DNA of 64,000 nucleotides from an uncultured Eubacteriales bacterium (GCA_910583765.1 CAJTYS010000018.1:1-64000); one strand, 5' to 3'; positions 33,839 to 43,567 are shown, counted from the first letter of the stretch. Program-made: numbers and translations. The notes: generated by a model not told the origin, from the letters alone.

Positions 33839-34879
33839 ATGAAAGAAGAAGTAAGCATGAAAAGAAAGGCAGCTTGTTTTGCCATCGCAGGGACCATGTT
33901 CCTCTCTGTTTTCGCTGCTACAGCCCCGATTTCAGCAGGAGCGGACACTACGCCGGGCGAAGCGGTGACTCAGGAAAGCCAGGAAGAAACGACTTCCAGC
34001 GATCAGGATAAAATATCGCTGAAAGCGCCGAAAAAGGTGCAAACAAAGGCTGTGAAGATGAAGACCATTCAGCTCCATTGGAAGAAGGTCAAAAATGCGG
34101 AGGGTTACGAAATTTTTCGAGCTGCGAAGAAAAATGGCCACTACAAAAAGATCGCCACAGTGAAAGGCCACAATAAAATCAGCTACAAAGACAAGAACCG
34201 TACTGTGGACAAGATGTATTACTATCGGGTTCGGGCATATGCTGGTGAATCTTATGGGCCATATTCTAAGAGGGTGCATGAGAAAGCGGCTCCGGCCAAG
34301 ACCACAGTTAAGCTGAAAGCAGGGGAAGAGAAGATCAAGATTTCCTGGAAAAAAGCGGACAGCGCCCAGGGATACCATATTTATCGGGCAACGTCTAAAA
34401 AGGGCAAATATGTCCGCATTGCTAAAATAAAAGGGAAGAACGTGACCACTTTCACCAATCTGAATCTGAAAGGCGGCAAGAAATATTATTATCGGGTCCG
34501 TGGATACCACATGGTAAAGGGTAAAAAAGTTCTTTCCAGACATTCGGACACCGTGGGTGTGAAGGCCAAAAAAGTGAAGCTGAAAACCCATAAAAAAGGA
34601 TTCAAGTACAAAAATAAATTCACTGTGAAAGCCTATGCTTACACAGGAGGCGGAACAACAGCGTCAGGAACCAAGGCGAGAGTAGGAGCCATCGCCGTGT
34701 CACCAAGCGTGATCCCGCTGGGCACCAAAGTGTACGTGGAAGGCTATGGGTTCGCCAAAGCTGAGGACACGGGCGGAAATATCAAGGGCAGGACGATTGA
34801 CCTGTATTTCAATTCCGTTGGGGCATGCTATCAGTGGGGCGTTCGCCATAAGACCATTTATACGGGCGTGAGACGATAA
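33839..34879 (+). CDS. Exported protein with two fibronectin-type III-like repeats and a 3D domain
   Basis: The 346-residue product has a signal peptide (KRKAACFAIAGTMFLSVFAATAPISAGA), an acidic linker, then two FN3-like repeats (about 60-150 and 150-245: IQLHWKKVKNAEGYEIFRA...YYYRVRAYAG and IKISWKKADSAQGYHIYRA...YYYRVRGYHM), and a C-terminal 3D domain (TASGTKARVGAIAVSPSVIPLGT...AEDTGGNIKG). The protein is very basic. It is probably wall-bound, with FN3 modules placing the 3D hydrolase domain. AAGGAGG precedes ATG 33839, 22 bp after the YabE-like gene, so the two form an operon. Part of the 3D coding DNA is nearly identical between them. Confidence 0.88.
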   Translation: MKEEVSMKRKAACFAIAGTMFLSVFAATAPISAGADTTPGEAVTQESQEETTSSDQDKISLKAPKKVQTKAVKMKTIQLHWKKVKNAEGYEIFRAAKKNGHYKKIATVKGHNKISYKDKNRTVDKMYYYRVRAYAGESYGPYSKRVHEKAAPAKTTVKLKAGEEKIKISWKKADSAQGYHIYRATSKKGKYVRIAKIKGKNVTTFTNLNLKGGKKYYYRVRGYHMVKGKKVLSRHSDTVGVKAKKVKLKTHKKGFKYKNKFTVKAYAYTGGGTTASGTKARVGAIAVSPSVIPLGTKVYVEGYGFAKAEDTGGNIKGRTIDLYFNSVGACYQWGVRHKTIYTGVRR

Positions 34880-34917
34880 GAGTTTCGGTTATCGGGAAAG
34901 AAAAAGAATAGGAAGTG

Positions 34918-34955
34918 AAAAGCGCGTGGCAGGGTTCATGCGCTTTTGTTTTTTT
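34918..34955 (+). terminator. Rho-independent terminator after the 3D-domain genes
   Basis: Perfect stem AAAAGCGC (34918-34925) and GCGCTTTT (34940-34947) with a following GTTTTTTT. Confidence 0.85.
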
Positions 34956-35047
34956 GTGTCTCATGCTATAATGGAGATACTTACGCTTGTACTGAGAAAG
35001 AGACATGACCAATACAGAACTCTCGATTGAAACACCGGAGGATCATT

Positions 35048-37612
35048 ATGAATAAACAACAACTAGCGACAAAAATATGGGAGTCTGCGAATAGAATGCG
35101 TTCCAAAATAGAAGCGAATGAATACAAAGACTACATACTAGGCTTTATCTTCTATAAATTCCTTTCTGAAAAAGAAGTAAAGTATCTGAAAGAGAATGAT
35201 TGGACAGATGAATACCTTCCTGAATTGACAGAGGAAGATGCGGACACGGTAGAGAGCATACAGAAAAACATAGGCTATTTTATTTCTTATGATAACCTTT
35301 TTTCTACCTGGCTGGAAAAAGGTAGAGATTTTAGCGTTCAAGATGTGCGCGACGCGCTTTCCGCGTTTAGCCGTTTGATCAATACAACGCATAAAGGCGT
35401 GTTTGAGGGTGTTTTTGATACCCTGCAAACAGGGCTCTCAAAACTTGGTGACAGTTCCGCTTCTCAATCTAGGGCAATCAGTGATCTGATCCATTTGATT
35501 AAAGACATTCCTATGGATGGTAAACAGGACTATGACGTTCTTGGGTTTATTTATGAATATTTGATCAGCATGTTCGCTGCCAACGCAGGAAAAAAAGCAG
35601 GTGAGTTTTATACGCCACATGAAGTGTCTTTGCTCATGTCTGAAATTGTCGCGGAGCATTTGAAAGACCGTACTGAAATTAAAATATATGACCCGACAAG
35701 TGGTTCAGGTTCCTTGCTGATTAACATTGGCAGGAGTGTCGCAAAATTCATTGAAAACGAAAATAACATTAAATATTATGCACAGGAATTAAAACAGAAT
35801 ACGTATAACCTGACTCGAATGAATTTGGTGATGCGCGGTATTCTGCCTGATAATATCGTGACTCGAAATGGAGACACTTTAGAGGAAGACTGGCCATATT
35901 TTGATGACAATGATCCTATTGGAACCTATGATCCTCTTTACGTAGATGCTGTCGTATCAAATCCTCCATACTCTCAGCCTTGGGATCCAACTGATAAAGA
36001 AACCGACCCCCGTTATGCGCGTTTTGGTCTTGCGCCTAAAGGAAAAGCTGATTATGCATTTTTGCTTCATGAGCTTTTTCACATTAAGAGCGATGGTATC
36101 ATGACAATCGTTCTTCCTCATGGCGTTTTGTTCCGTGGTGGTGAAGAAGGCGAAATTCGTAAGAACCTTATTGAACAAAATCACATTGATGCAATTATCG
36201 GATTGCCAGCAAATATTTTTTTCGGGACCAGTATACCGACAATCATCATGATCCTAAAGCAGCGGCGTACAAATACTGATGTTTTAATTATTGATGCTTC
36301 TAAGGGATTCGCTAAAGTCGGTAAAAACAATAAACTCCGTTCCTCTGACATGAAACGAATCGTCGATGTAGTGACAAAGCGTGAAAACGTATCGAAATTT
36401 TCAAAAGTCGTTGGCAGAGATGAAATTAGAAAGAACGATTATAATTTGAATATTCCAAGATATGTTGACTCTTCCGAAGCAGCAGAGTCTTGGGACATTT
36501 TCGCGTCCATGCATGGCGGGATTCCTATTTCAGAAATTGATGAGCTAGGCGAATATTGGCTGGCTTTTCCGTCTTTAAAAAAATCATTATTTGAAAAAAC
36601 GTCAGACGCATATTGCGAGTTGATTGTCGATGATGTGAAAAGGGTAATCAAAGAACATGATGACATCCAATTTTTTGAACAAAGCTATGCTGCTGCGTTC
36701 GATGGTTTTGACGAGTCTTTGAACAATAAATTAATTAACAAACTAGATGTTTTAAACATCTCAAAAACTGAAACCGTTCTTGCTGAGGATATCTTTGAAC
36801 GTTTAAATGCGATTCCATTGGTCGATAAATATGAGGCATATCAATTGCTTGATGATAATTGGACGAAGATTGCGGTTGATTTAGAAATTATTCAAACTGA
36901 AGGTTTTGCGGCTACCAAAAAGGTGAATCCCAATATGATCGTAAAAAAGAAAAATGGCAAGGAACAAGAGATTCAGGAAGGTTGGGTAGGCTATATCATG
37001 CCTTTTGGTTTGATTCAAGACACGCTCCTTTTCGAGGATAAGGCAGAATTAAAAGCAAAAGAAAACAGACTTTCTGAAATCGCCGCAGAATATGAAGCGT
37101 TGCTGGATGCTTTGACTGAAGAAGAAAAAGAAGGTGATTATGTGAATGAAGCAAAAGACAGTTTTGTTTCGGCTGAGGTGAAGAAGGCCCTTAAGTCTGA
37201 CAGCATCGAGCCCGAAACGAAAGCGAAGCTTCGTTCTGTGACCGAACTGAACGCTGAAGAAAAGCAACTGAAAGCAGCCATCAAGAAGGCATCAGGACTT
37301 TTGGAGGGAAAAACGAAAGATACAATTGAAAACCTTTCTGACGAGCAGGTTATGGAACTGCTCAAGCACAAATGGATTAAGCCTTTGGTTGAAAATTTGA
37401 TGATGCTACCAGATGGCATTGTCAATGATTTAGTGTCAAAACTCGATGCGCTTGCTGGAAAGTATGAAACGACCTATGCTGAAATTGAATCGCAGATCGT
37501 CGAAACAGAGGCAGAACTTTGTGCTATGATTGATGAACTTGAGGGGAATGAGTTTGATCTGCTGGGTCTCCAGGAGTTCAAAAAAATGCTTGGAGGTGGG
37601 AAAAATGACTGA
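35048..37612 (+). CDS. hsdM: Type I restriction-modification DNA methyltransferase subunit
   Basis: HsdM is the N6-adenine methyltransferase of a type I system and forms M2S1 and R2M2S1 complexes with HsdS and HsdR. ATG 35048 follows GGAGGA; an upstream TTG-start extension is unsupported. The 854-residue protein has an N-terminal helical domain (KIWESANRMRSKIEANEYKDYILGFIFYKFLS), SAM motif I DPTSGSGSLL, catalytic motif IV NPPYSQPW and a long C-terminal coiled region (about 660-854) for S-subunit contact. Base composition is clearly AT-richer than the flanks, in keeping with transfer. It overlaps hsdS by 8 bp. Confidence 0.95.
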   Translation: MNKQQLATKIWESANRMRSKIEANEYKDYILGFIFYKFLSEKEVKYLKENDWTDEYLPELTEEDADTVESIQKNIGYFISYDNLFSTWLEKGRDFSVQDVRDALSAFSRLINTTHKGVFEGVFDTLQTGLSKLGDSSASQSRAISDLIHLIKDIPMDGKQDYDVLGFIYEYLISMFAANAGKKAGEFYTPHEVSLLMSEIVAEHLKDRTEIKIYDPTSGSGSLLINIGRSVAKFIENENNIKYYAQELKQNTYNLTRMNLVMRGILPDNIVTRNGDTLEEDWPYFDDNDPIGTYDPLYVDAVVSNPPYSQPWDPTDKETDPRYARFGLAPKGKADYAFLLHELFHIKSDGIMTIVLPHGVLFRGGEEGEIRKNLIEQNHIDAIIGLPANIFFGTSIPTIIMILKQRRTNTDVLIIDASKGFAKVGKNNKLRSSDMKRIVDVVTKRENVSKFSKVVGRDEIRKNDYNLNIPRYVDSSEAAESWDIFASMHGGIPISEIDELGEYWLAFPSLKKSLFEKTSDAYCELIVDDVKRVIKEHDDIQFFEQSYAAAFDGFDESLNNKLINKLDVLNISKTETVLAEDIFERLNAIPLVDKYEAYQLLDDNWTKIAVDLEIIQTEGFAATKKVNPNMIVKKKNGKEQEIQEGWVGYIMPFGLIQDTLLFEDKAELKAKENRLSEIAAEYEALLDALTEEEKEGDYVNEAKDSFVSAEVKKALKSDSIEPETKAKLRSVTELNAEEKQLKAAIKKASGLLEGKTKDTIENLSDEQVMELLKHKWIKPLVENLMMLPDGIVNDLVSKLDALAGKYETTYAEIESQIVETEAELCAMIDELEGNEFDLLGLQEFKKMLGGGKND

Positions 37613-38822
37613 AAAAGCAGCAAAACCTCAAATTAGATTTGCAGGTTTCAATGGTGCTTGGGAACAGCGTAAGGCCAAGGATTTGTTTGTTTCGACAGCA
37701 GATAAAGGACATCCCGAGTTACCTGTTTTATCAGCAACACAAGATCGAGGAATGATTAGGCGAGATGAGAATAGCATAAATATCTTTCATGATAAGAAGA
37801 ATGAAGAGGGCTATAAGAGAGTTCTTCCAGGGCAGTTTGTGATTCACCTTCGTTCTTTTCAGGGGGGATTTGCTCATTCTGCCATTGAGGGCATAACCTC
37901 GCCTGCTTACACAGTTTTCGACTTCTTGGAACCTGAAAAACACGACTCAAACTTTTGGAAATTTATATTTACTTCAAAAGAATTTATTAGATGTTTGGAA
38001 ACTGTAACTTATGGGATTCGTGATGGGCGTAGCATAAGCTATGATGAATTCCTGACTATGAGGTTTGCGTTTCCATGCAAGCAAGAGCAAACAGAAATTG
38101 CTCAATATTTTTCAAACCTCGACCACCTCATCGCCCTTCATCAGCGTAAGTATGGAAAACTGACCCAAGTAAAAAAATCAATGCTTGAAAAAATGTTTCC
38201 GAAAAATGGAAAAAACGTGCCTGAAATTCGATTTAAAGGATTTTCTGACGTTTGGGAACAGCGTAAGTTTCGAGAAACAGTGGTGATTGAGCGTGGAGGT
38301 TCGCCCCGTCCGATTGAAGCCTTTATTACGCAGGGTGCCAATGGGCTGAATTGGGTGAAGATTGGAGATGCCCCAGAAATGGGGAATTGCATAACCCAAA
38401 CATCAGAAAAAATCCGCCCAGAAGGACTGTCCAAAACGAGAGAAGTGCATCCTGGTGATTTGATTCTCTCTAACTCTATGAGTTTCGGAAAACCTTATAT
38501 TATGGGCATAAATGGCTGTATTCATGATGGCTGGCTACTTATTAGGAATGAGAAGAAGATGTATGACTTGACCTTCTTATGTCATCTCCTCGGTACACAA
38601 CAGATGTTGGCGCAGTACAAATCATTGGCAGCAGGAAGCACAGTCAATAATCTCAACAAAGAGCTTGTTGGGAACACCACTGTTTCGTTCCCAACAGTGC
38701 GGGAGCAGATAGCTATAGGAGATTTCCTTTCGCACCTCGACCACCTCATCGCCCTTCATCAGCGTGGGTTGGAAAAGCTGAAAAATATCAAAAAATCAAT
38801 GCTTGAGAAGATGTTTCCGTAA
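37605..38822 (+). CDS. hsdS: Type I restriction-modification specificity subunit
   Basis: ATG 37605 follows GGAGGTG and overlaps hsdM by 8 bp. The 405-residue protein has two target recognition domains (TRDs), each opened by RFxGFxxxWEQRK and closed by DHLIALHQR...KKSMLEKMFP, the conserved helical spacers that set the distance between half-sites. TRD1 (37674-38116) contains DKGHPELPVLSATQDRGMI; TRD2 (38268-38734) contains IERGGSPRPIEAFI. Identical DNA repeats lie at both TRD borders and recur in the hsdS fragment at 39761, so the TRDs can be exchanged by recombination. Confidence 0.93.
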   Translation: MTEKAAKPQIRFAGFNGAWEQRKAKDLFVSTADKGHPELPVLSATQDRGMIRRDENSINIFHDKKNEEGYKRVLPGQFVIHLRSFQGGFAHSAIEGITSPAYTVFDFLEPEKHDSNFWKFIFTSKEFIRCLETVTYGIRDGRSISYDEFLTMRFAFPCKQEQTEIAQYFSNLDHLIALHQRKYGKLTQVKKSMLEKMFPKNGKNVPEIRFKGFSDVWEQRKFRETVVIERGGSPRPIEAFITQGANGLNWVKIGDAPEMGNCITQTSEKIRPEGLSKTREVHPGDLILSNSMSFGKPYIMGINGCIHDGWLLIRNEKKMYDLTFLCHLLGTQQMLAQYKSLAAGSTVNNLNKELVGNTTVSFPTVREQIAIGDFLSHLDHLIALHQRGLEKLKNIKKSMLEKMFP

Positions 38823-38834
38823 AGGAGGGAAGTT

Positions 38835-39314
38835 ATGATTCTATATCATGGCAGCAATGTGACAGTAAAAGAACCCAAAATCATGAAATCAAAAAGGTTA
38901 TTAGATTTTGGAACAGGATTTTATCTTACTAGTGATTACAATCAAGCGAAGAAATGGGCTGTTCGCACTACGAGCAGACGTGAAGAGGGTGTTCCAACGA
39001 TTTCTGTTTTCAGTATTATAGAAAGTGACCTCAAAAATTTGGAACTATTGACCTTTGATTCCGCAAACAAAGAGTGGCTCAAATATGTAGCCATGAATCG
39101 AACGGATCAATCAGCACAAGATTCCTATGATATTGTGATCGGACCAGTAGCCAATGATCAGGCGATTCGTACCGTAAACAACTATCTGAAAGGTTATTTC
39201 ACGGAAGACATCGCAATTCAATTACTGCTTCCGCAAAATTTGAAAGATCAGTATACGTTCAAAACGGAAAAAGCACTATCAATTTTAAAATATAATGAGG
39301 TGGAGTTTGTATGA
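38835..39314 (+). CDS. DUF3990 protein (ADP-ribosyltransferase-fold, toxin-like)
   Basis: The 159-residue protein opens with ILYHGSNVTVKEPKI and DFGTGFYLTSDYNQAKKWA, the hallmark of DUF3990, a family related to ADP-ribosyltransferases (the YHGS and GFYLT strands resemble the NAD-binding core). DUF3990 genes are usually followed by DUF3791 genes, as here, and such pairs are read as toxin-antitoxin modules; that reading is family lore and context, not proof. It begins 13 bp after hsdS with AAAGGAGGG and overlaps the next gene by 4 bp. It sits between hsdS and the hsdS fragment. Confidence 0.75.
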   Translation: MILYHGSNVTVKEPKIMKSKRLLDFGTGFYLTSDYNQAKKWAVRTTSRREEGVPTISVFSIIESDLKNLELLTFDSANKEWLKYVAMNRTDQSAQDSYDIVIGPVANDQAIRTVNNYLKGYFTEDIAIQLLLPQNLKDQYTFKTEKALSILKYNEVEFV

Positions 39315-39556
39315 AACGATTAGAACCTGAAATGATAGATTATTATAACAATGAGGTGGTTATGATGATCGCAGAGAAATATGGATTTAGCGAGATGGAC
39401 GCATTGAAGGCTTTTGTGAGTACTAAAACCCACGAAATGCTCGAAAACGCAGATTGTGGCATGACGGATTTTGGGGCAGAAGCGATCTTTGAAATTTGGG
39501 AATGTGAAAAAGTCACAGGTGATCCAAGAAACTCGGTATATATAAGAGGAGAGTGA
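39311..39556 (+). CDS. Small DUF3791-associated protein (putative antitoxin component 1)
   Basis: The 81-residue acidic protein contains MMIAEKYGFSEMDALKAFVSTKTHEML and ends with FEIWECEKVTGDPRNSVYIRGE, a tail typical of the small proteins encoded next to DUF3990. It overlaps the DUF3990 gene by 4 bp, so the two are translated together. No DNA-binding motif is evident. It is likely to bind and restrain the DUF3990 product. Confidence 0.65.
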   Translation: MKRLEPEMIDYYNNEVVMMIAEKYGFSEMDALKAFVSTKTHEMLENADCGMTDFGAEAIFEIWECEKVTGDPRNSVYIRGE

Positions 39557-39557
39557 C

Positions 39558-39767
39558 ATGACAGAAGAAATGAAATTTTTTATGTACTTGCTGGAATATT
39601 ATGCTGCCTATAAAAATAAGAAGACTGGCGATGTTCTCAGAGAATGGGATGAATGTGGCATTACACAAAAAATATATGATAATTATTGGGTTTATCATAC
39701 TGAACGAATTGAAAACGCATATATGGATATTGACAGTTTGGTAGAGACAGGAAAACCTGCGTGGTGA
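39558..39767 (+). CDS. DUF3791 protein (putative antitoxin component 2)
   Basis: The 69-residue protein (FMYLLEYYAAYKNKKTGDVLREWDECGITQKIYDNYWVYHTERIENAYMDIDSLV) fits DUF3791: a short helical protein ending in a 'H-T...DID' phrase. It starts one base after the preceding stop, preceded by AGGAGAG. With the two genes before it, it forms a compact cassette with no own promoter visible, so it should be transcribed from the hsdM-hsdS promoter. Confidence 0.65.
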   Translation: MTEEMKFFMYLLEYYAAYKNKKTGDVLREWDECGITQKIYDNYWVYHTERIENAYMDIDSLVETGKPAW

Positions 39768-40411
39768 TTAGACAAAAGGGTCATTCTTGGGAACAGCGTA
39801 AGTTGGGTGAGATATATCAGAAAATCAGAAATGCTTTTGTTGGCACCGCTACACCGTATTATGTTGATAATGGACATTTTTATTTGGAATCAAATAATGT
39901 TAAAGAGGGGCACATAAATAGAAATTCGGAAATTTTTATAAATGACGAATTTTATGAAAAGCAAAAAGAGAATTGGCTACACACAAATGATTTGGTGATG
40001 GTTCAATCTGGGCACGTGGGGCATACGGCTGTAATCTCTGAAACCCTTGATAATACGGCAGCTCATGCACTAATTATTATTGCAAATCCAAGTGAACAAA
40101 TATGTCCTTATTTTGTAAATTATCAATTCCAATCACCGAAAGCAAGGATGGGTATTGATAACATTACAACAGGTAATACCATAAAGCACATTCTTGCATC
40201 TGATATGAAAAAATTTGAAATCGAAGTCCCTACTTATGACGAACAACTGCAAATTAGAGAGTTCTTTACCCACCTCGACCACCTCATCGCCCTTCATCAG
40301 CATAAGTGTGGAAAAACGGAAAATTTAAGCGTGAGATATCTAAAGAAACATTGGTTAGAGAGCAAATGCATGGACGTTGGATACTGGAAAGGAAAACACA
40401 ATGATTTTTAA
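39761..40411 (+). pseudogene. Truncated hsdS with a single target recognition domain (silent or donor copy)
   Basis: The open frame of about 216 codons holds one TRD flanked by the same borders as hsdS: SWEQRKLGEIY at its start and HLDHLIALHQHK near its end. After that the reading diverges from HsdS (KCGKTENLSVRYLKKHW), so the closing helix is lost. The only start is a GTG (39761) inside the DUF3791 gene, without a good ribosome site. It could be translated weakly by coupling, but it is best read as a store of an alternative TRD, reachable by recombination at the 16-bp and 29-bp repeats. Confidence 0.7.
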
Positions 40412-43400
40412 TAAAGAGTCGGATTTTGAAACAGCTTTGATCAAGATTCTTTCTGAAAAAGGCTGGGATAAAAAAGTTCTGCGCAACTACTCCGAGCAGG
40501 AGCTATTGCAAAATTGGGCGGACATTCTTTTTGAAAACAATAGGGGTATTGACAGGCTCAATGATTATCCCCTAACGGATAGCGAAATGCGGCAGATTTT
40601 AGAACAGATTGAAAATTTAAGAACGCCGTCAAAACTAAATGCTTTCATCAATGGAAAAAGCGTTTCCATCGTTAGAGACAATCCGGCTGATGAACTTCAT
40701 TTTGGAAAGGAAGTGAGTTTGAAGATTTATGACCGGCGTGAAATCGCCGCTGGTCAGAGTCGCTACCAAATTGTCCAGCAGCCCAAATTTCCGACAAAAT
40801 CAAAGATGCTCAATGATCGCCGCGGGGATTTAATGCTGCTGATTAATGGTATGCCAGTGATTCATATTGAACTAAAGAAAAGCGGAATCCCAGTGAGCAG
40901 GGCTTGCAATCAAATCGAAAAATACGCACATGAAGGTGTTTTCAGCGGCTTATTTTCTTTAGTGCAGATTTTTGTTGCCATGGAACCAAAGGAAACGGTT
41001 TATTTTGCGAACCCCGGTCCAGATGGGAACTTTAATCCTGCTTACTATTTCCATTGGGCTGATTATAACAACGAACCCATCAACGAATGGGACAAGATCG
41101 CATCTTCTTTGCTCTCCATTCCCATGGCTCACGAGTTGATTGGTTTTTACACCGTGGCAGATGATTCAGATGGGATCTTAAAAGTAATGCGCAGCTATCA
41201 GTATTTGGCGGCAAGTGCGATTTCTGACAAGGTTTCAAAAACAAAATGGAAAGATCATGATCAGCTTGGAGGCTACGTATGGCACACGACTGGTTCAGGA
41301 AAAACTATGACTAGTTTTAAGTCTGCTCAGTTGATCGCGGGTTCAAAAGATGCGGACAAAGTGATTTTTCTCATGGATAGAATCGAGCTGGGCACACAGT
41401 CACTCAAAGAATATCGTGGTTTTGCTGATGAGAATGAGGCTGTTCAAGCAACGGAAAACACAGGCGTGCTTATTACGAAGCTAAAAAGCGCGGATCCTGC
41501 TGACACGTTGATCGTCACCTCAATACAGAAGATGAGCAATATTAAAGATGAAGCGGACGGGCTGAACGCAAGGGACATAGAGCATATCAATGAAAAGCGC
41601 ATTGTGTTCATTGTTGACGAAGCGCATCGTTCTACTTTTGGAGAAATGTTGATCACAATCAAGACGACTTTCTCAAAAGCGATTTTTTTCGGATTCACAG
41701 GAACGCCGATTCAGGATGAAAATCAAAAGAAGAAAAACACCACGACAACTGTTTTTGGCAGTGAACTACATAGATATAGCATTGCTGATGGCATTCGTGA
41801 CGAGAATGTTCTCGGTTTTGATCTTTACAAGGTGCCGACTTTTAAGGACAAAGATGTGCGCAAGGCTGTGGCCTTAGAAAAAGCGAAAGCGCGATCCGAG
41901 GAAGAATTAATTGATGATCCAGAGAAAAGCAAAATATTTTATAAATATATGGATGCAAGCCAGATTGGAATGGCGGGACATTTTGATCGCCGGGGCAATT
42001 ATGTGAAAGGAATTGAAGATTATATACCACGGAAACAGTATCAAACGAGGGAGCACACAACCACCGTTGTGAAAGACATTTTGGACAATTGGTTCACGCT
42101 CAGTCATCATGGTAAATTTCATGCCATCTTTGCCACCAGCAGTATTCCAGAGGCGATCAACTATTATAGAATGATCAGAAGCATGAAGCCAGAATTAAAA
42201 ATAACGGCTTTGTTTGACCCAAACATTGATAATAGCGGCGGTGCTATATTGAAAGAAGAAGGTCTCGTGGAAATTATTAAAGATTATAACTTTCAATATG
42301 GTCAGGATTTTACGGTTCCAACCTTTGCGAAGATGAAAAAAGACATCGCGGCTCGTTTAGCTCATAAAAAACCTTATGAGCGGATTGTGCGCGAACCTGA
42401 AAAACAGATTGACCTGCTCATCGTTGTGGATCAGATGCTGACCGGCTTTGATTCAAAGTGGATCAACACGCTTTACATGGATAAAGTGCTTTTGTATGAA
42501 AACATCATCCAAGCATTTTCGCGAACAAACCGCTTATTCGGTCCAGACAAGCCTTTCGGAACTATCAGATACTATCGTAAGCCGAGTACAATGGAACGCA
42601 ATGTCAATGCGGCGGTTAAACTGTATTCAGGAGACAAGCCTTTCGGTTTATTTGTTCAACGCCTTACGGGAAACTTGAAAAAAATGAACGAGTTGTTTAT
42701 TGGTATTTCAGAGCTGTTCGCCAATGCGGGAATTGAGAATTTTGAAACGTTGCCCAAAGAGGTGGCCGTATGTAAAAAGTTCGCGAAAGATTTCAAAGAA
42801 CTGAACGATTATCTGGAGGCTGCGAAAGTGCAAGGTTTTAAATGGGATGTATCGGTCTATAAGAATCAAGAGACCGGAGAAACAATTGAAATGGCTTTCA
42901 ATGAAAAGGATTATTTGGTATTGGTATTACGTTATAAAGAACTTTTTGGCAGCAGTGATGAATCTGCGGGCGAAGATGAAGTTCCTTACGATCTTTCTGG
43001 CTACATTACAGAAATTGACACCGGACGGATTGACGCCGATTATATGAATTCTCGTTTTGAGAAATATATGAAATTACTTAATCTTGATGGAGCGTCACAA
43101 GAAGTGATTGAACAAGCGGAGGCAGAGCTTCATAAAACATTTGCTACGCTTTCACAAGAAGAGCAGAAATACGCGAACATATTTCTCCATGATATTCAGC
43201 GAGGCGATGTGACTGTTATGGAGGGAAAGTCCTTTCGGCATTATGTCATGGAATATTTATCAAAGGCCAAAGATGATCAAATCCATAGATTAGCAACTGC
43301 GTTGGGTCTTGATGAAGCAAAATTGCGAAATATTATGGGTTTAAAACGAAACTCTGCGAATCTCAATGAGTTTGGGCGATATGACGAACTGAAGAAAACC

Positions 43401-43550
43401 GTGGATAAGGCAAAAGCAAAGGAGTATTTTGAAAAGATAGAAGGGATAAAGATCATACCACCCAAAGTCAATGTCAAAGTTGATAAGTTGCTTCGTGCAT
43501 TTATCCTTGACGGCGGCTTTGAAGTTAAGCAAGGGGAAAATAAAGAATAA
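40401..43550 (+). CDS. hsdR: Type I restriction enzyme endonuclease/translocase subunit
   Basis: HsdR supplies DNA translocation and cleavage. ATG 40401 lies after GGAAAGGAAAAC and inside the hsdS fragment end. The 1049-residue protein has the PD-(D/E)XK nuclease core (GDLMLLINGMPVIHIELKK, about 160-180), Walker A HTTGSGKT, DEAH box (IVDEAHRSTFGE), GFTGTPI motif III and the C-terminal helical domain for docking to the methylase. The whole set hsdM-hsdS-hsdR is intact, so the system is probably active. Confidence 0.95.
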   Translation: MIFNKESDFETALIKILSEKGWDKKVLRNYSEQELLQNWADILFENNRGIDRLNDYPLTDSEMRQILEQIENLRTPSKLNAFINGKSVSIVRDNPADELHFGKEVSLKIYDRREIAAGQSRYQIVQQPKFPTKSKMLNDRRGDLMLLINGMPVIHIELKKSGIPVSRACNQIEKYAHEGVFSGLFSLVQIFVAMEPKETVYFANPGPDGNFNPAYYFHWADYNNEPINEWDKIASSLLSIPMAHELIGFYTVADDSDGILKVMRSYQYLAASAISDKVSKTKWKDHDQLGGYVWHTTGSGKTMTSFKSAQLIAGSKDADKVIFLMDRIELGTQSLKEYRGFADENEAVQATENTGVLITKLKSADPADTLIVTSIQKMSNIKDEADGLNARDIEHINEKRIVFIVDEAHRSTFGEMLITIKTTFSKAIFFGFTGTPIQDENQKKKNTTTTVFGSELHRYSIADGIRDENVLGFDLYKVPTFKDKDVRKAVALEKAKARSEEELIDDPEKSKIFYKYMDASQIGMAGHFDRRGNYVKGIEDYIPRKQYQTREHTTTVVKDILDNWFTLSHHGKFHAIFATSSIPEAINYYRMIRSMKPELKITALFDPNIDNSGGAILKEEGLVEIIKDYNFQYGQDFTVPTFAKMKKDIAARLAHKKPYERIVREPEKQIDLLIVVDQMLTGFDSKWINTLYMDKVLLYENIIQAFSRTNRLFGPDKPFGTIRYYRKPSTMERNVNAAVKLYSGDKPFGLFVQRLTGNLKKMNELFIGISELFANAGIENFETLPKEVAVCKKFAKDFKELNDYLEAAKVQGFKWDVSVYKNQETGETIEMAFNEKDYLVLVLRYKELFGSSDESAGEDEVPYDLSGYITEIDTGRIDADYMNSRFEKYMKLLNLDGASQEVIEQAEAELHKTFATLSQEEQKYANIFLHDIQRGDVTVMEGKSFRHYVMEYLSKAKDDQIHRLATALGLDEAKLRNIMGLKRNSANLNEFGRYDELKKTVDKAKAKEYFEKIEGIKIIPPKVNVKVDKLLRAFILDGGFEVKQGENKE

Positions 43551-43567
43551 GAAAGCACGTGTTGAAG

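Larger units (their letters stand above)
38117..40301 (+). repeat. Direct repeats bordering hsdS target recognition domains
   Basis: A 29-bp sequence starting CCTCGACCACCTCATCGCCC is identical at 38117-38145, 38735-38763 and 40273-40301. A 16-bp sequence TTGGGAACAGCGTAAG is identical at 37658-37673, 38252-38267 and 39787-39802. All copies are in the same direction and bracket three different TRDs. Confidence 0.85.

Noticed and set aside
38117..40301. Invertible hsdS shufflon
   Set aside because: All repeat copies are in the same orientation, so inversion cannot shuffle these TRDs; deletion or conversion can.
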